A DNA stretch of 64,000 nt. Source: Exilibacterium tricleocarpae. GTDB taxonomy: Bacteria > Pseudomonadota > Gammaproteobacteria > Pseudomonadales > Cellvibrionaceae. The stretch lies in NCBI RefSeq assembly GCF_007004655.1, contig NZ_ML660105.1, positions 62,001 to 126,000 of the forward strand, read 5' to 3'. This document shows, piece by piece, positions 46,367 to 56,150 of the stretch. Each line of letters starts with the position of its first letter. Position 1 is the stretch's first letter. The position numbers were made by a program, and so were the translations under genes. Below the pieces are notes generated by a model. It saw only the letters and a program-made list of their open reading frames with translations, was not told where the DNA came from and ran no database searches.

Positions 46367-47575
46367 TTACAGCCGCTCGATGATAGTGGCTATGCCCATG
46401 CCGCCGCCGACGCACAGCGTGGCCATGGCGTAGCGTTGCCGGCGCGCCTCCAGTTCGTTCAGCGCCGTGGCCAGAATCATCGCGCCGGTGGCGCCGAGGG
46501 GATGGCCCATGGCGATGGCGCCGCCGTTGACATTGACTTTTTCGTCGGGCACCCGCAGTTCTTTCTGAAAGCGCATCACCACCGAGGCAAAGGCTTCGTT
46601 CACTTCGTAGAGATCGATATCGTCGGCGCTGAGGCCGGCGATTTCCAGTGCTTTGTGCGCCGCCGGGGCCGGCCCGGTCAACATGATGGTAGGGTCGGTG
46701 CCCACCACTGCCGCTGCCACAATGCGCGCCCGTGGTGTCAGGTTCTCGGTTTTGGCGACCGCCTCATTGCCGATCAGCAGCGCCGCGGCACCATCGACAA
46801 TACCCGAGGAGTTGCCGGGGGAGTGCACGTGGTCGATGCGCTCGACCCAATGGTATTTTTCCCGCGCCACGCCGTCGAAGCCCATGGCGCCGATATCGGC
46901 AAACGAGGGTTTCAGGCCGCCCAGGGTTTCCATGGAGGCGTCGGGGCGCACCAGTTCGTCGCGCTCCAGCACGGTGATACCGTTGCGGTCGCAAACTGGT
47001 ATCACCGAGGTTTCATAGGCGCCGCGCGCCCAGGCTGCGGCCGCCTTGTGATGGGATTGCATGGCAAAGCGGTCGACATCCTCGCGCGAGTAGCCGTCCA
47101 GGGTGGCGATCAAATCGGCGCCGATACCCTGGGGCATAAAGCCGGTGTCGAGGTTGGTTTCCGGGTCCATGGCCATGGGGCCGCCGTCGGAGCCCATGGG
47201 CACCCGGGACATGGATTCCACACCGCCGGCCACCACCAACTGTTCCCACCCGGAGCGCACTTTCATCGCCGCCTGGTTGACCGCTTCGAGACCGGAGGCG
47301 CAAAAGCGATTCAGGGTGACGCCCGCCACATCGTCCTCCCAGCCGGCCACCATGGCGGCGGTTTTGGCGATATCGGCGCCCTGGTCGCCGACCGCCGATA
47401 CACAACCCATAACGATATCGTCGACTTTATCGGTGGCCAGGTTGTTGCGCTGCTGCAGGCTCTTCAGAAGGTCGGACAGCAGGGTTATCGGTTTGACCTC
47501 GTGCAGGGCGCCGCTGGCTTTGCCGCGACCGCGGGGGGTGCGAATGGCATCGAATATCAAAGCGTCGGTGGTCAT
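46367..47575 (-). CDS. Acetyl-CoA acyltransferase (thiolase)
   Basis: A 402-aa thiolase that cleaves 3-ketoacyl-CoA in the last beta-oxidation step. The active Cys lies in [18 protein letters not shown]; the second half carries [20 protein letters not shown] and [15 protein letters not shown] with the catalytic His and Cys. It is likely FadA/FadI-type. First gene of the minus-strand beta-oxidation group that ends with the CaiB/BaiF gene. Confidence 0.95.
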   Translation of the reverse strand: MTTDALIFDAIRTPRGRGKASGALHEVKPITLLSDLLKSLQQRNNLATDKVDDIVMGCVSAVGDQGADIAKTAAMVAGWEDDVAGVTLNRFCASGLEAVNQAAMKVRSGWEQLVVAGGVESMSRVPMGSDGGPMAMDPETNLDTGFMPQGIGADLIATLDGYSREDVDRFAMQSHHKAAAAWARGAYETSVIPVCDRNGITVLERDELVRPDASMETLGGLKPSFADIGAMGFDGVAREKYHWVERIDHVHSPGNSSGIVDGAAALLIGNEAVAKTENLTPRARIVAAAVVGTDPTIMLTGPAPAAHKALEIAGLSADDIDLYEVNEAFASVVMRFQKELRVPDEKVNVNGGAIAMGHPLGATGAMILATALNELEARRQRYAMATLCVGGGMGIATIIERL

Positions 47576-47735
47576 GGGTCTTTATCTCTTAAGACTGTCT
47601 TACGACGGGTAGAGGAGGAGGGACTGCGGGCGCGCCTGAGCCCCGGTGAGTAAAAATACTTTATCCGAAAGGGTAGGGGAAAGGCTGGGCGGGAAAAATG
47701 ACCAAAGATGCCAATGGTGGTGATAAAAACTATCA

Positions 47736-48749
47736 CTAGCCCCGATAGTGTTTTTCGCGGTAGCTGCCCGGGGTGGTGCCGGTCCATTTCTTGAAAGCGC
47801 GGTTAAATGCGCTGGGTTCGGAGAAGCCCATCAGCTCGGCGATATCGTTGATCGGCGTGTCGAGCCGGGACAGGTGGTAGATGGCCATATCGCGGCGCAC
47901 ACTGTCTTTGATTTCCTGGTAGGCGTTGCCTTCTTCTTTTAAACGCCGGCGCAGGGTCTGGGTGGTCATATGCAGGCGCGCGGCCACGGTTTCGAAGGAG
48001 ACGCTTTCACTGCTGTCGGCGCGCTGCAGTATATGGCGGATGGTGGCGGTCAGGCTGTTGTCGGTTTTGTACTGGGTTAGCAGGCACTCGGGGGCGTGGG
48101 CCAGAAAGTCGGTGAGCGTCTGGGTGTCCTGCGCCACCGGCATTTCCAAAAAGCGCCGGCTGAACACCACACTGTTTTCGCGCTGCTCGAAGTAGTGCCG
48201 GCACGGGAACATGCTGTCGAAGTCGGCGGCGTAGGCGGGGGCGGCGAAAGCAAAATTGATCCGCTCCAGCAGCAGCGGTTTGTCGATCATCCAACTGGCC
48301 CAGCGAATCCAGATGACAAACAGTGAGACGATGAAAAAGCGGTCGTCCAGTTGCCGCCGGTTGACGGTTCGCACTGCCAGTATCGCCTCCTCGCCGCGCT
48401 CGAGCAGGTCGAAGATAATTTCATCGGTGACAACATTGAAATAGCGTCCGCTGCGCAACAGCGTGCGGCGCAGGTTGGGACAGGTAATGGTGGCGTGGCA
48501 CATAAGGGCGAAGGTGCCGGGTTTCAGCGGCCGCGACAAAAAGCCCGACGCCTCGTCGTCGAGGTGTTGAAAGCTGGCCTTGATAATACGGCCGAAGTCC
48601 TCCAGCGGCAGGCGCCGGTCCGGGTTTTCCAACACGGTTGCCGGCACCTGGGCCAGCGCCAGGATAGCGGCCGGGTCTGTGCCCCGGGCAATGGCCCCCT
48701 GCAAGTGATCCAGCAGCAGGCTGGCGGGTACGGAGTGGTGTTGATTCAT
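47736..48749 (-). CDS. AraC-family transcriptional regulator
   Basis: A 337-aa protein: an N-terminal ligand-binding domain (Arabinose_bd type, about residues 20-205) and a C-terminal AraC double HTH (from about residue 235, with VAARLHMTTQTLRRRLKEEG and ISDIAELMGFSEPSAFNRAF-like second helix). The start at 48749 is preferred over an upstream in-frame start at 48779; both have weak ribosome binding sites. It lies between the thiolase and the divergent acyl-CoA ligase, so control of this fatty-acid locus is likely but inferred. Confidence 0.88.
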   Translation of the reverse strand: MNQHHSVPASLLLDHLQGAIARGTDPAAILALAQVPATVLENPDRRLPLEDFGRIIKASFQHLDDEASGFLSRPLKPGTFALMCHATITCPNLRRTLLRSGRYFNVVTDEIIFDLLERGEEAILAVRTVNRRQLDDRFFIVSLFVIWIRWASWMIDKPLLLERINFAFAAPAYAADFDSMFPCRHYFEQRENSVVFSRRFLEMPVAQDTQTLTDFLAHAPECLLTQYKTDNSLTATIRHILQRADSSESVSFETVAARLHMTTQTLRRRLKEEGNAYQEIKDSVRRDMAIYHLSRLDTPINDIAELMGFSEPSAFNRAFKKWTGTTPGSYREKHYRG

Positions 48750-48927
48750 AGCGAAACCATAACACAGCCGCCGCACCAATCCATTTGGTCAATCCGAATG
48801 AAAGGAAATGTCATTGAGCATGGCTCGCCGCCTTTCCTAAGCTTGCGGTGCCGGTGTGGCACTTTACCGGCGTGTTCGCGGGGGCGGGAGGCGAGCCAAA
48901 CGAGTGCCATGACGCGGGGGTGTCACC

Positions 48928-50610
48928 ATGACAAGTTTACGACAGCTGCCACTGGAGCGGTTGTATCACTGGGAGCAGCACGCCGGCGAGCGGATTTATC
49001 TGCGCCAGGCGGCGGCGGGTAACTGGCGCGACTACACCTGGGGGCAGGTGGCCGATCAGGTGCGCCGGGTGACAGCGTTTTTGCGGCATCTGGCGTTTGC
49101 GCCCGGCAGTCGCGTCGCCATTTACGCCAAAAATTGCGCCGACTGGTTTATCGCCGATTTTTCCATCATGATGAGCGGGCATATCAGCGTGCCGCTGTAC
49201 GCCACACAAACGGCGGACTCGATGCGCTACGTGCTCGAGCACAGCGACACCCAACTGGTGTTTGTCGGCGCCGCCGACAGTCCGGAAAACCTGCGCCGGG
49301 CGCTGCCCGACGGGGTGCATACCCTGGCGATTCAGGGGGCCGCTATCGACTGCGACTTTCAGCTCGCCGACATCCTGGCCCAGTGGCAGCCCATTGCCGA
49401 CAATCCGCAACCGCCGGGCGATGCTATTTTCACGATTATGTATACCTCCGGCACGACGGGCAATCCGAAAGGCGTGATGCACGATTATCAGACGGTAGCC
49501 CACGCGGTGCCCAACATTGTCGAGAGTTTCAACTACACGCCGGCGGATCGTTTTGTCTCCTACCTGCCGCTGTCCCACGCGGCGGAACGCATTGTGGTGG
49601 AATTGCAGAGCCTCTACTGCGGCGCCAGCGTTGCCTTCCCGGAAGGCATGGACACGTTTATCGACGATCTGAAGCGGGCCAGGCCGACCTTTTTCTTTTC
49701 CGTGCCGCGCCTGTGGGTGAAGTTCAAGGAAGCTATTGAAACCAAGCTGCCGCCGCGGCTGCTGTCGCTGCTGCTGAGCCTGCCCGGCTGTGCCGGCTGG
49801 ATCAAACGGCGCGTGCGCCGGGAGTTGGGGTTGGAGGCGGCCCGCATTCTGGGCACCGGCTCGGCGCCCACCGCCGAGGAGGTGATGCACTGGTATGCGC
49901 GGCTCGGCATGCCGCTGCGTGACGGCTACGGTATGACGGAGAACTTTGCCTACGGCTGTATGTGCGAAGAGGACAAGCAGGTCCCCGGCGCCGTCGGCGT
50001 CCCCTTCGACGATGCCCAGGTCATTATCGGCGCGGACGACGAGATCCTGTTTAAAAGCCCGGTGATGATGCGGGGTTATTACCGCGAACCGGAAGAAACG
50101 GCGCGGGTACTGCGCGACGGGGTCTATCACACCGGTGATACCGGTTATATCGATGCCGACGGCCAGTTGCACGTCACCGGGCGCCTGAGCGAGGTGTTCA
50201 AGACCACCAAGGGGAAGTTTGTCAAACCGACCCGGCTGGAAAACTTCCTCGGCGAGTGTGCGTTGCTCGGGCAGGTTTGTGTCTTCGGTCATGGTCTTGA
50301 TCAACCCGTGCTGCTGGCCGGTATCGCCGAGGCCGGCCGGTCCCGGCCCCGCCCCGAACTGGAGGCACAGTTGCGCCAGGTGCTGGCGGCGCTCAACGAC
50401 CGCCTTGAGACCCACGAAGCGGTGCGGCAGATATTTGTGGTGGCCGAGGAGTGGGCGGTGGAGAATCTGCTGCTGACCCCGACTCTGAAACTCAAACGCC
50501 GGCAGATCGAGCAGCGCTACCGGCCCTGGGTCGAGCAGCACCTGCACGCCGAGCAGACGGTTATCTGGGAAGTACCGGCTGTGGCCGGCGCCGGCACGGC
50601 GGCGGCTTGA
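48928..50610 (+). CDS. AMP-dependent acyl-CoA synthetase
   Basis: A 560-aa adenylate-forming ligase. The ATP loop appears as TIMYTSGTTGNPKGVMHDYQ; the A5 motif as DGYGMTENF; the A7/A8 region as YHTGDTGYIDADGQLHVTGR and KTTKGKFVKPTRLE. The long-chain acyl-CoA ligase group is the closest fit, activating acids for the beta-oxidation genes nearby. It is divergent from the AraC gene with 180 bp between them. Confidence 0.92.
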   Translation: MTSLRQLPLERLYHWEQHAGERIYLRQAAAGNWRDYTWGQVADQVRRVTAFLRHLAFAPGSRVAIYAKNCADWFIADFSIMMSGHISVPLYATQTADSMRYVLEHSDTQLVFVGAADSPENLRRALPDGVHTLAIQGAAIDCDFQLADILAQWQPIADNPQPPGDAIFTIMYTSGTTGNPKGVMHDYQTVAHAVPNIVESFNYTPADRFVSYLPLSHAAERIVVELQSLYCGASVAFPEGMDTFIDDLKRARPTFFFSVPRLWVKFKEAIETKLPPRLLSLLLSLPGCAGWIKRRVRRELGLEAARILGTGSAPTAEEVMHWYARLGMPLRDGYGMTENFAYGCMCEEDKQVPGAVGVPFDDAQVIIGADDEILFKSPVMMRGYYREPEETARVLRDGVYHTGDTGYIDADGQLHVTGRLSEVFKTTKGKFVKPTRLENFLGECALLGQVCVFGHGLDQPVLLAGIAEAGRSRPRPELEAQLRQVLAALNDRLETHEAVRQIFVVAEEWAVENLLLTPTLKLKRRQIEQRYRPWVEQHLHAEQTVIWEVPAVAGAGTAAA

Positions 50611-50692
50611 CTGTAGGCTATTTTTGGGTCATGCGGGGAGGGACGGGAGATCGCGATTGTCGCGGCGAGCAGCAGAGCCGGCGGGTGGGGCT

Positions 50693-50875
50693 TTATTCCT
50701 GGTCCAGATAGTTGCGTCGCAGCCACCAGGGTGCGCTGGAGAAGCAGCGGCTGCGCCTTTCCCCGCTGGATTGCACGGGCTCCTGCTCGTGTTTATCAGA
50801 GTCTTCCGAGTCGGGCGGCTCTTTGCGATTGCGTCGCGGGTCTTTAAAGATTCCCGATTCTTCTTTGTGAGGCAT
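50693..50875 (-). CDS. Small hydrophilic hypothetical protein
   Basis: A 60-aa ORF starting MPHKEESGIFKDPRRNRKEP and ending SAPWWLRRNYLDQE. It is very charged, with a tryptophan pair and a conserved-looking end. GGCGG lies upstream, but the ribosome binding site is modest. I do not recognise a family. The gap between the ligase gene and rpiA is otherwise empty, so it is not a shadow of a known gene. Confidence 0.4.
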   Translation of the reverse strand: MPHKEESGIFKDPRRNRKEPPDSEDSDKHEQEPVQSSGERRSRCFSSAPWWLRRNYLDQE

Positions 50876-51237
50876 ATCCGCCAATACTTCCTACCGTTGG
50901 TTGGCCTGGGTTACTGGGACGCTACGGTCGTGCGGCCGCTGTGCTAAAAGTCGAATCCTTTAGGTGAATAGCATCGGTTACATCAGAATGGCCGCTGCTG
51001 AGTGGAACAAGCGGCGAAAACTGCGGCACTGGCGCGAGTGCAAGCACAGGCCTGCAAACCCAAATCGCGTTACGCCCCTGTGTCTCTCAAACCAGGACCC
51101 CAAAAAGGCGCAGCGCCAATTGTACTATATAGCAGACATTGTAGAAGCCGTCCGGGCCAATATAATGACCGGTGCTTTCTCCTCTGTTGCCAACCCGGTT
51201 TCTCTGGCGCTGACCGGGCGCCGGACTGACAGCGGCG
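50876..51237. other. Intergenic region downstream of rpiA
   Basis: About 360 bases in which I find no convincing gene, RNA or repeat. The plus-strand frame at 50964-51323 overlaps the end of rpiA and has no ribosome binding site; I treat it as chance. Confidence 0.5.
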
Positions 51238-51912
51238 CTATTCGGCGGCGATCTGTTCCACGCCCGCCTCGGTGCCCAACAGCAGCAGGTCCGCCGGGCG
51301 GTGGGCAAACAGGCCGTTGGTGACCACACCGGTAATCTGGTTGATCGCGGTCTCCAGCGCGCGCGGGTCTGTAATGCGCATATTGTGTACGTCGAGGATG
51401 ACGTTGCCGTTATCTGTCTCACATCCCTGGCGATAGACCGGGTCGCCCCCCAGTTTGACCAGTTCCCGGGCGACGTGGGAGCGGGCCATGGGGATCACCT
51501 CCACCGGCAGCGGAAAGCTGCCGAGGCAGTCCACCCACTTGCCGGCGTCGGCGATGCAGATAAATTCCCGGGCGACCGCGGCGATAATCTTTTCCCGGGT
51601 CAGCGCGGCGCCACCGCCTTTGATTAACTCCAGCCTGGGGTTGGTCTCGTCGGCACCGTCGACGTAGACGACCACATCGTCGACGCTGTTGAGGTCGTAG
51701 ACGGGAATGCCGTGGGACTGCAGTCGGGTTGCGGTGGCTTCTGAGCTGGCCACGGTGCCGTCGAAGTGGCCCTTGATCTGCGCCAGGTAGTCGATAAAGA
51801 AGCCGGCGGTGGAGCCGGTACCCACCCCGACGATGTCGTGGCGGTCGAGCTTGGGGGCAATATAATCAACGGCGGCGCGGGCCACGGCTTGCTTGAGCGC
51901 GTCTGCGGGCAT
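51238..51912 (-). CDS. rpiA: Ribose-5-phosphate isomerase A
   Basis: A 224-aa enzyme interconverting ribose-5-phosphate and ribulose-5-phosphate. Family motifs are [40 protein letters not shown] and [18 protein letters not shown] with the catalytic Asp and Lys-type region. The start at 51912 has GAGG nine bases upstream; a longer frame begins at 51954. It is divergent from ilvA, an arrangement also known in Pseudomonas. It connects with tkt of this window in the pentose phosphate pathway. Confidence 0.96.
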   Translation of the reverse strand: MPADALKQAVARAAVDYIAPKLDRHDIVGVGTGSTAGFFIDYLAQIKGHFDGTVASSEATATRLQSHGIPVYDLNSVDDVVVYVDGADETNPRLELIKGGGAALTREKIIAAVAREFICIADAGKWVDCLGSFPLPVEVIPMARSHVARELVKLGGDPVYRQGCETDNGNVILDVHNMRITDPRALETAINQITGVVTNGLFAHRPADLLLLGTEAGVEQIAAE

Positions 51913-52133
51913 AGTGTTGCCTCGGTCGGGTCCGGGAGGTCTGGCGGTTCGCACGCATTATACGTGCCGGGCGCGGCAAACTGTAGCGGCGGGGGAGATC
52001 ACCGCCCGCGAATAGCCGCCGGCGCTGCCCGGCGCCTGCCGTTAGGGCGCCTTCCATTAGTGTCCTGCTTGGCCTAGTATGTCGCGCTCGGCCCGCCTCT
52101 GGCGGGAATTGGAACCGGCGAAGAGTTTACGGT

Positions 52134-53648
52134 ATGCCCCACTCTTATATCAAACGTATCCTGGATGCGCGCATCTATGATCTCGCGGTGGAGACCCCCC
52201 TCGATGAAGCGCACCTGATGTCGCAGCGCACGGCCAACCGTGTGCTGCTCAAGCGTGAGGATTTACAGCCGGTTTTCTCTTTTAAGATTCGCGGTGCTTA
52301 CAACAAGCTGCTGCAGTTATCGCCGGCGCAGCTCGAACGCGGTGTGATCGCCGCCTCGGCCGGCAACCATGCCCAGGGGTTGGCGCTGTCCGCACAGAAG
52401 CTCAATGTCAAGGCGATCATCGTGATGCCGCAAACCACGCCGGCGATCAAGGTGGAGGCGGTGCGGGCCCGGGGTGCCAAGGTGGTGCTGCACGGCGATA
52501 CCTACGATGAGGCCTTCGCCCAGGCCCACGCGCTGGTGCAAACCAAAGGTTATACCTATATCCACGCCTACGACGATCCGGACGTGATCGCCGGCCAGGG
52601 CACTGTGGGCATGGAAATTTTGCGGCAGCACCCGGGGCCCATTCACGCGGTTTTTGTACCGGTCGGCGGTGGCGGGCTCTGTGCCGGTGTTGCGGCCTAT
52701 ATCAAATACGTGAGACCCGACATCAAGGTTTACGCGGTGGAACCTGAGGATGCCGCCTGCCTGCAATTGGCGCTGCAGAAGCAGCGGCGCGCGATCCTGC
52801 CCGAGGTGGGGATATTTGCCGATGGTGTGGCGGTGGCGCAGATCGGTAAAGAGACCTTCCGGGTGCTGCGCGATACGGTCGACGGTGTGATTACCGCCAA
52901 TGCCGATGAGATGTGCGCGGCGATCAAGGATATTTTCGAAGACACCCGCTCCATCGCCGAGCCGGCCGGTGCCCTGGCGCTGGCGGGGTTGAAGAAGTAT
53001 GTCGAGGACAGCGGCTGTCGCGACGCCACGCTGATCGCCATCGACAGCGGCGCCAACACCAACTTTGACCGCTTGCGCTATATCTCCGAGCGCACCGAGA
53101 TCGGCGAGAAGCGCGAGGCCATTCTGGCCGTCACCCTGGAGGAAAAGCCCGGCGCCTATAAGAAATTCCTGCGCGATATGGGCAAACGCAGTATCACCGA
53201 ATTCAATTACCGCTACGCCGACGATAAGGATGCGCACATTTTCGTCGGGGTACAGGTGTCGCCGGACCACAGCGACCGGCGCGAGCTGGTGGCCGGTCTC
53301 GAGGCCAAGGGCTATGCGGTAGTGGATATGACAGACAACGAAATGGCCAAACTGCATATTCGCCATATGGTGGGCGGCCATTCTCACCGGGTCAACAATG
53401 AACGGGTTTTTCGCTTTGAATTCCCCGAGCGCCCCGGCGCGCTGTTCAACTTCCTGACCCTGTTGGCAGGGCGCTGGAATATCTCCATGTTCCACTACCG
53501 CAATCACGGTGCCGCCTACGGGCGGGTGCTGGTGGGTATGCAGGTGGAAAAGTCCCAGCAACATGCGGTGCAGGTGTTCCTCGATGAACTCAACTTCCGC
53601 TATTGGGAGGAAACCGACAACGCGGCTTACCGTTTCTTTCTCGGTTGA
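52134..53648 (+). CDS. ilvA: Threonine ammonia-lyase, biosynthetic
   Basis: A 504-aa PLP enzyme making 2-oxobutanoate for isoleucine. The PLP lysine is in VFSFKIRGAYNKLLQL; SAGNHAQGLALSA and VPVGGGGLCAGVAAYI bind the cofactor. The C-terminal third has two ACT-like domains (RPGALFNFLTLLAGRWNISM marks the second), as in allosteric enzymes inhibited by isoleucine. Length matches the biosynthetic form. Confidence 0.97.
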   Translation: MPHSYIKRILDARIYDLAVETPLDEAHLMSQRTANRVLLKREDLQPVFSFKIRGAYNKLLQLSPAQLERGVIAASAGNHAQGLALSAQKLNVKAIIVMPQTTPAIKVEAVRARGAKVVLHGDTYDEAFAQAHALVQTKGYTYIHAYDDPDVIAGQGTVGMEILRQHPGPIHAVFVPVGGGGLCAGVAAYIKYVRPDIKVYAVEPEDAACLQLALQKQRRAILPEVGIFADGVAVAQIGKETFRVLRDTVDGVITANADEMCAAIKDIFEDTRSIAEPAGALALAGLKKYVEDSGCRDATLIAIDSGANTNFDRLRYISERTEIGEKREAILAVTLEEKPGAYKKFLRDMGKRSITEFNYRYADDKDAHIFVGVQVSPDHSDRRELVAGLEAKGYAVVDMTDNEMAKLHIRHMVGGHSHRVNNERVFRFEFPERPGALFNFLTLLAGRWNISMFHYRNHGAAYGRVLVGMQVEKSQQHAVQVFLDELNFRYWEETDNAAYRFFLG

Positions 53649-53980
53649 GGCGCCGGAGGTGAAAGCACCAAAGCGACCCGCCAATGCCCCTGGTGCCCGG
53701 TTTTGGTGCTATGGTTGCCGAACAATTATGCCGGCATCCGGGGGCCTGTGATTTTTTGGGCTCGCGGAAGTTAGCTAGCACTCACAATTGTTGTGATCTG
53801 CGTCATACTTAGGTCATCTGGTCACGTTACTGGTCTAGTAATAGGTTTGATTGTGCTCCTATACTTGGCATATAGGTGCCATATAGCAAAAGACTTAGTC
53901 AGTGGCGCCGAAAATGGTATAAAGCTTGCTCCCCAGCATAAAAACAAATTAAAGCCGGTAAGAGCATTAAGGATCTAGTT
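53649..53980. other. Gap between ilvA and a small membrane ORF
   Basis: About 330 bases. A plus-strand frame 53793-53978 with a GTG start encodes a 61-aa partly hydrophobic peptide ending two bases before the next ORF, but it has no ribosome binding site. I do not call it as a gene. No terminator with a clear U-run is seen after ilvA. Confidence 0.5.
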
Positions 53981-54118
53981 ATGAAACCCGATATTTTGAC
54001 ACTCGCAGTGCTGATTTTTTGTGTGGGCGTACTGGTGAGTAGTATCGGCCTGTCCGATGCATTTCAATCGGAACCGGCGCCGCCGGCGGCCCTGCAACAG
54101 GGTATCGCCACGCGCTAG
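53981..54118 (+). CDS. 45-aa single-pass membrane peptide
   Basis: Reads MKPDILTLAVLIFCVGVLVS and SIGLSDAFQSEPAPP, then AALQQGIATR. One hydrophobic helix is followed by a Pro/Ala-rich periplasmic tail. AAGG lies about ten bases before the ATG. The clean membrane-peptide pattern and the stop after the tail make it plausible as a true small protein, but there is no family I can name. It faces the end of ygfA. Confidence 0.45.
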   Translation: MKPDILTLAVLIFCVGVLVSSIGLSDAFQSEPAPPAALQQGIATR

Positions 54119-54223
54119 CTCCGGACACTGGTCGCAGCGCTGAAGGCGATATCGCCGGCAGCGTTCCGACCGGGTTCCCCATCGCACTTTCCCGCACCCT
54201 ATTTCCCGCTAACTCTTCAACCA

Positions 54224-54925
54224 CTACCGACTGTCTAAAATCGCCAATTTTGATAGCCGTTCGCCGGACTTTGGCGACTGCCAGCGTCTGTCACCGGGGC
54301 TGAAGTTGCGCCGGTTTGCGCTTGCCGTGCAGGGGATCAGCCCGCCGTCGGTGGCCACCGCATGCAGGGGAATATCCCAGTGGGCGGTGGCCAGTGCCTC
54401 GACCTGCTGGCACTGATGGGCCAGGCCCAGCAGATAGGGTTGTTGTGCGGGCAGGCGCTGCTTGAACGCAAAGGTGCGGTCGTAGTAGCCGCCGCCCATA
54501 CCGAGTCGGGCGCCGCTGGGATCGAAGGCCACCAGCGGCAGCAAGACCAGGTCGAGGGCCGCCGCGGGCAGGCAGTTGCCGGCGGTGATGGCTGGCTCCG
54601 GTATGCCATAGCGATTCGGCCGCAGGCGCGAACCGGGCCGATAGCGGGCAAACCGCAGCCGCCCGTCGGCGCCCCGTGCGAGTGCCGGCAGGTAGCAGCA
54701 TTTGCCGGCTCGCCAGGCCAATTCCAGTAGCGGTGCGGGGTTGATCTCGCCGTCACTGGCGAGGTAGAACGCGATATGTCGACTGCGCACAAACAGCGGT
54801 TGGCGGCGCAGCAGTCGCATCAGGCGACGGGCGGCGAGCGCCTGTTGTTGCGGTGTCAGTTGCCGCCGGCGGGCGCGCATTACACGGCGCAATTGCGATC
54901 TGTTCACAGCGTTTTTGCGAGACAA
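54224..54925 (-). CDS. ygfA: 5-formyltetrahydrofolate cyclo-ligase
   Basis: A 233-aa enzyme converting 5-formyl-THF to 5,10-methenyl-THF with ATP. Conserved stretches are DLVLLPLVAFDPSGARLGMG, GGYYDRTFAF and GIPEP. The C-terminal 35 residues (from RRNFSPG) extend beyond the usual end. It sits directly downstream of 6S RNA on the same strand, the classical ssrS-ygfA arrangement; in E. coli both are transcribed together. Confidence 0.93.
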   Translation of the reverse strand: MSRKNAVNRSQLRRVMRARRRQLTPQQQALAARRLMRLLRRQPLFVRSRHIAFYLASDGEINPAPLLELAWRAGKCCYLPALARGADGRLRFARYRPGSRLRPNRYGIPEPAITAGNCLPAAALDLVLLPLVAFDPSGARLGMGGGYYDRTFAFKQRLPAQQPYLLGLAHQCQQVEALATAHWDIPLHAVATDGGLIPCTASANRRNFSPGDRRWQSPKSGERLSKLAILDSR

Positions 54926-55016
54926 GTGGCTCTCGGGCCAGTAGCCAAGGGGTGAGTTTCTGAGGAATAAGTCGCTGTTTGATAAGTTGCAGAAGGAGAA
55001 ACTTCACAGAATGAAG

Positions 55017-55188
55017 TAGCCCCGCAATTGCCGCTGTTAACTTGGCCTTGAACCCGATGGTTCAAGGTGGTGGCCCAAGTGATGTATAAGGCTTTCCGTC
55101 GCGCGGACCTGCACACCAACATCAGCAAGGAACCCCCGGGATAAAAATATCGGCTCGAGGACTCGTTAACTGGCAAACAACCCAGGGC
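55017..55188 (-). ncRNA. ssrS: 6S RNA (SsrS)
   Basis: The minus strand between zapA and ygfA contains the hallmark 3' motif CCTTGAACC-ATCGG-GTTCAAGG, the GAGCCGATATTT stretch near the 5' end and GGTCCGCGCGACGG in the middle, all recognisable from E. coli 6S RNA. Terminal pairing is visible between the 5' end (TTGCC, GTTAAC) and the 3' end (GTTAACAGCGGCAA). A -10 box TATAAT lies at 55200-55195, putting the 5' end near 55188. A short hairpin (55001-55016) follows the 3' end. The ends are estimates. 6S RNA binds RNA polymerase with sigma-70 in stationary phase. Confidence 0.9.
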
Positions 55189-55312
55189 GGCGCCATTATA
55201 ACGTAGATTGGCGGTGGGAAGAATCTTGACGGATGCCGGGAATTAAGCATAGGGCGCTATATATTCGCTTGTATTTGGCCTGCATCGTTAATCTGGCGCC
55301 GGCCTCTACCGA

Positions 55313-55612
55313 TCAGCTCAGGTGTTCGAGGGCCTGATCCAGTTTATCGGACAGGCGTTGCAGCAGGTTATCGTCGAGCTCCCGGTGGCCCAGGTCCCGT
55401 TTCAGGGCGAGTAGCTCGTGGCACAGGTTGAGCGCCGCCATCACCGCGATGCGTTCCAGCCCGATAACACTACCGCCGGTCTTAATGGCGCGCATACGCT
55501 GGTCCAGCTCCCGCGCCGACTGCAGCAGCGCATCGCGCTCGCGCGGCGGGCAGGCGACCTGGTACTCCTTATCGAGTATGTTGACGTAAACCGTTTCAGT
55601 GGGGGTGGACAC
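55313..55612 (-). CDS. zapA: Cell division protein ZapA
   Basis: A 99-aa protein that promotes FtsZ bundling at the division ring. The family start VYVNILDKEYQVACPPRERD and LLQSARELDQRMRAIKTGGS, with GLERIAVMAALNLCHELL, are characteristic. A C-terminal coiled coil of about 35 residues follows. Position right upstream of 6S RNA is conserved in gammaproteobacteria. Confidence 0.95.
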   Translation of the reverse strand: MSTPTETVYVNILDKEYQVACPPRERDALLQSARELDQRMRAIKTGGSVIGLERIAVMAALNLCHELLALKRDLGHRELDDNLLQRLSDKLDQALEHLS

Positions 55613-55661
55613 GGTGGCTTCTCCTCAGGGGCCCTGGCCGTCGACGCGCCGGCGTTGCACC

Positions 55662-55889
55662 CTAAGTTTCCTCTTCAAGACTTTTCAAACGGGTGATCAT
55701 GGCCTCGACCCGGGTGCGTGCCAGCTCGTTCTTTTCCATTAAGCGAGTGCGCTCGCGCAGCCAATCCGACTCCCGTGTCTTTAGGGACTGATTTTCCTGT
55801 AACAGGTGCTCACAGAGAACGACCAGCTTATCCAGTTTGGTTTCCAGAGACTGTTGAAGGTCAAGGGACCCGAAGGCGTGATCTGTCAT
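55662..55889 (-). CDS. ZapB-like coiled-coil protein (TIGR02449 type)
   Basis: A 75-aa, nearly all coiled-coil protein: LETKLDKLVVLCEHLLQENQ, then RESDWLRERTRLMEKNELAR and VEAMITRLKSLEE. It matches what I know as the TIGR02449 family that is regularly found before zapA. A cell-division role beside ZapA is inferred from the neighbourhood. It is 50 bp upstream of zapA on the same strand. Confidence 0.88.
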   Translation of the reverse strand: MTDHAFGSLDLQQSLETKLDKLVVLCEHLLQENQSLKTRESDWLRERTRLMEKNELARTRVEAMITRLKSLEEET

Positions 55890-56150
55890 AGTCTGGTCTG
55901 TAATAGTCTAATCAGTAAGCAGTCAGTGCATAAGACACTATATTGCGGCTTCTATAGCCGGTCAACAAATCTTCAGGCTGATTCTAGAAACTATGACCTA
56001 TACATCGAAAAAATAGGGTATTTTTGGGTTTGGCGATGCGGTTTGGCAGCGCTGTCACAGACCCTTGTTGCGGCGGCCGGCACCGGTCGGAGTGCGGCCT
56101 TAATCGTGGTAGGATGCCCGCTATCGCAAGTCGCAGGGAATCCTACTACC

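Noticed and set aside
48937-50547. Minus-strand ORF of 536 codons
   Set aside because: Antisense to the acyl-CoA synthetase; no ribosome binding site and shadow composition.
52317-53684. Minus-strand ORF of 455 codons
   Set aside because: Antisense to ilvA.
53793-53978. 61-codon GTG-started frame with a hydrophobic stretch
   Set aside because: No ribosome binding site and no family; the small ORF right after it is the better candidate.
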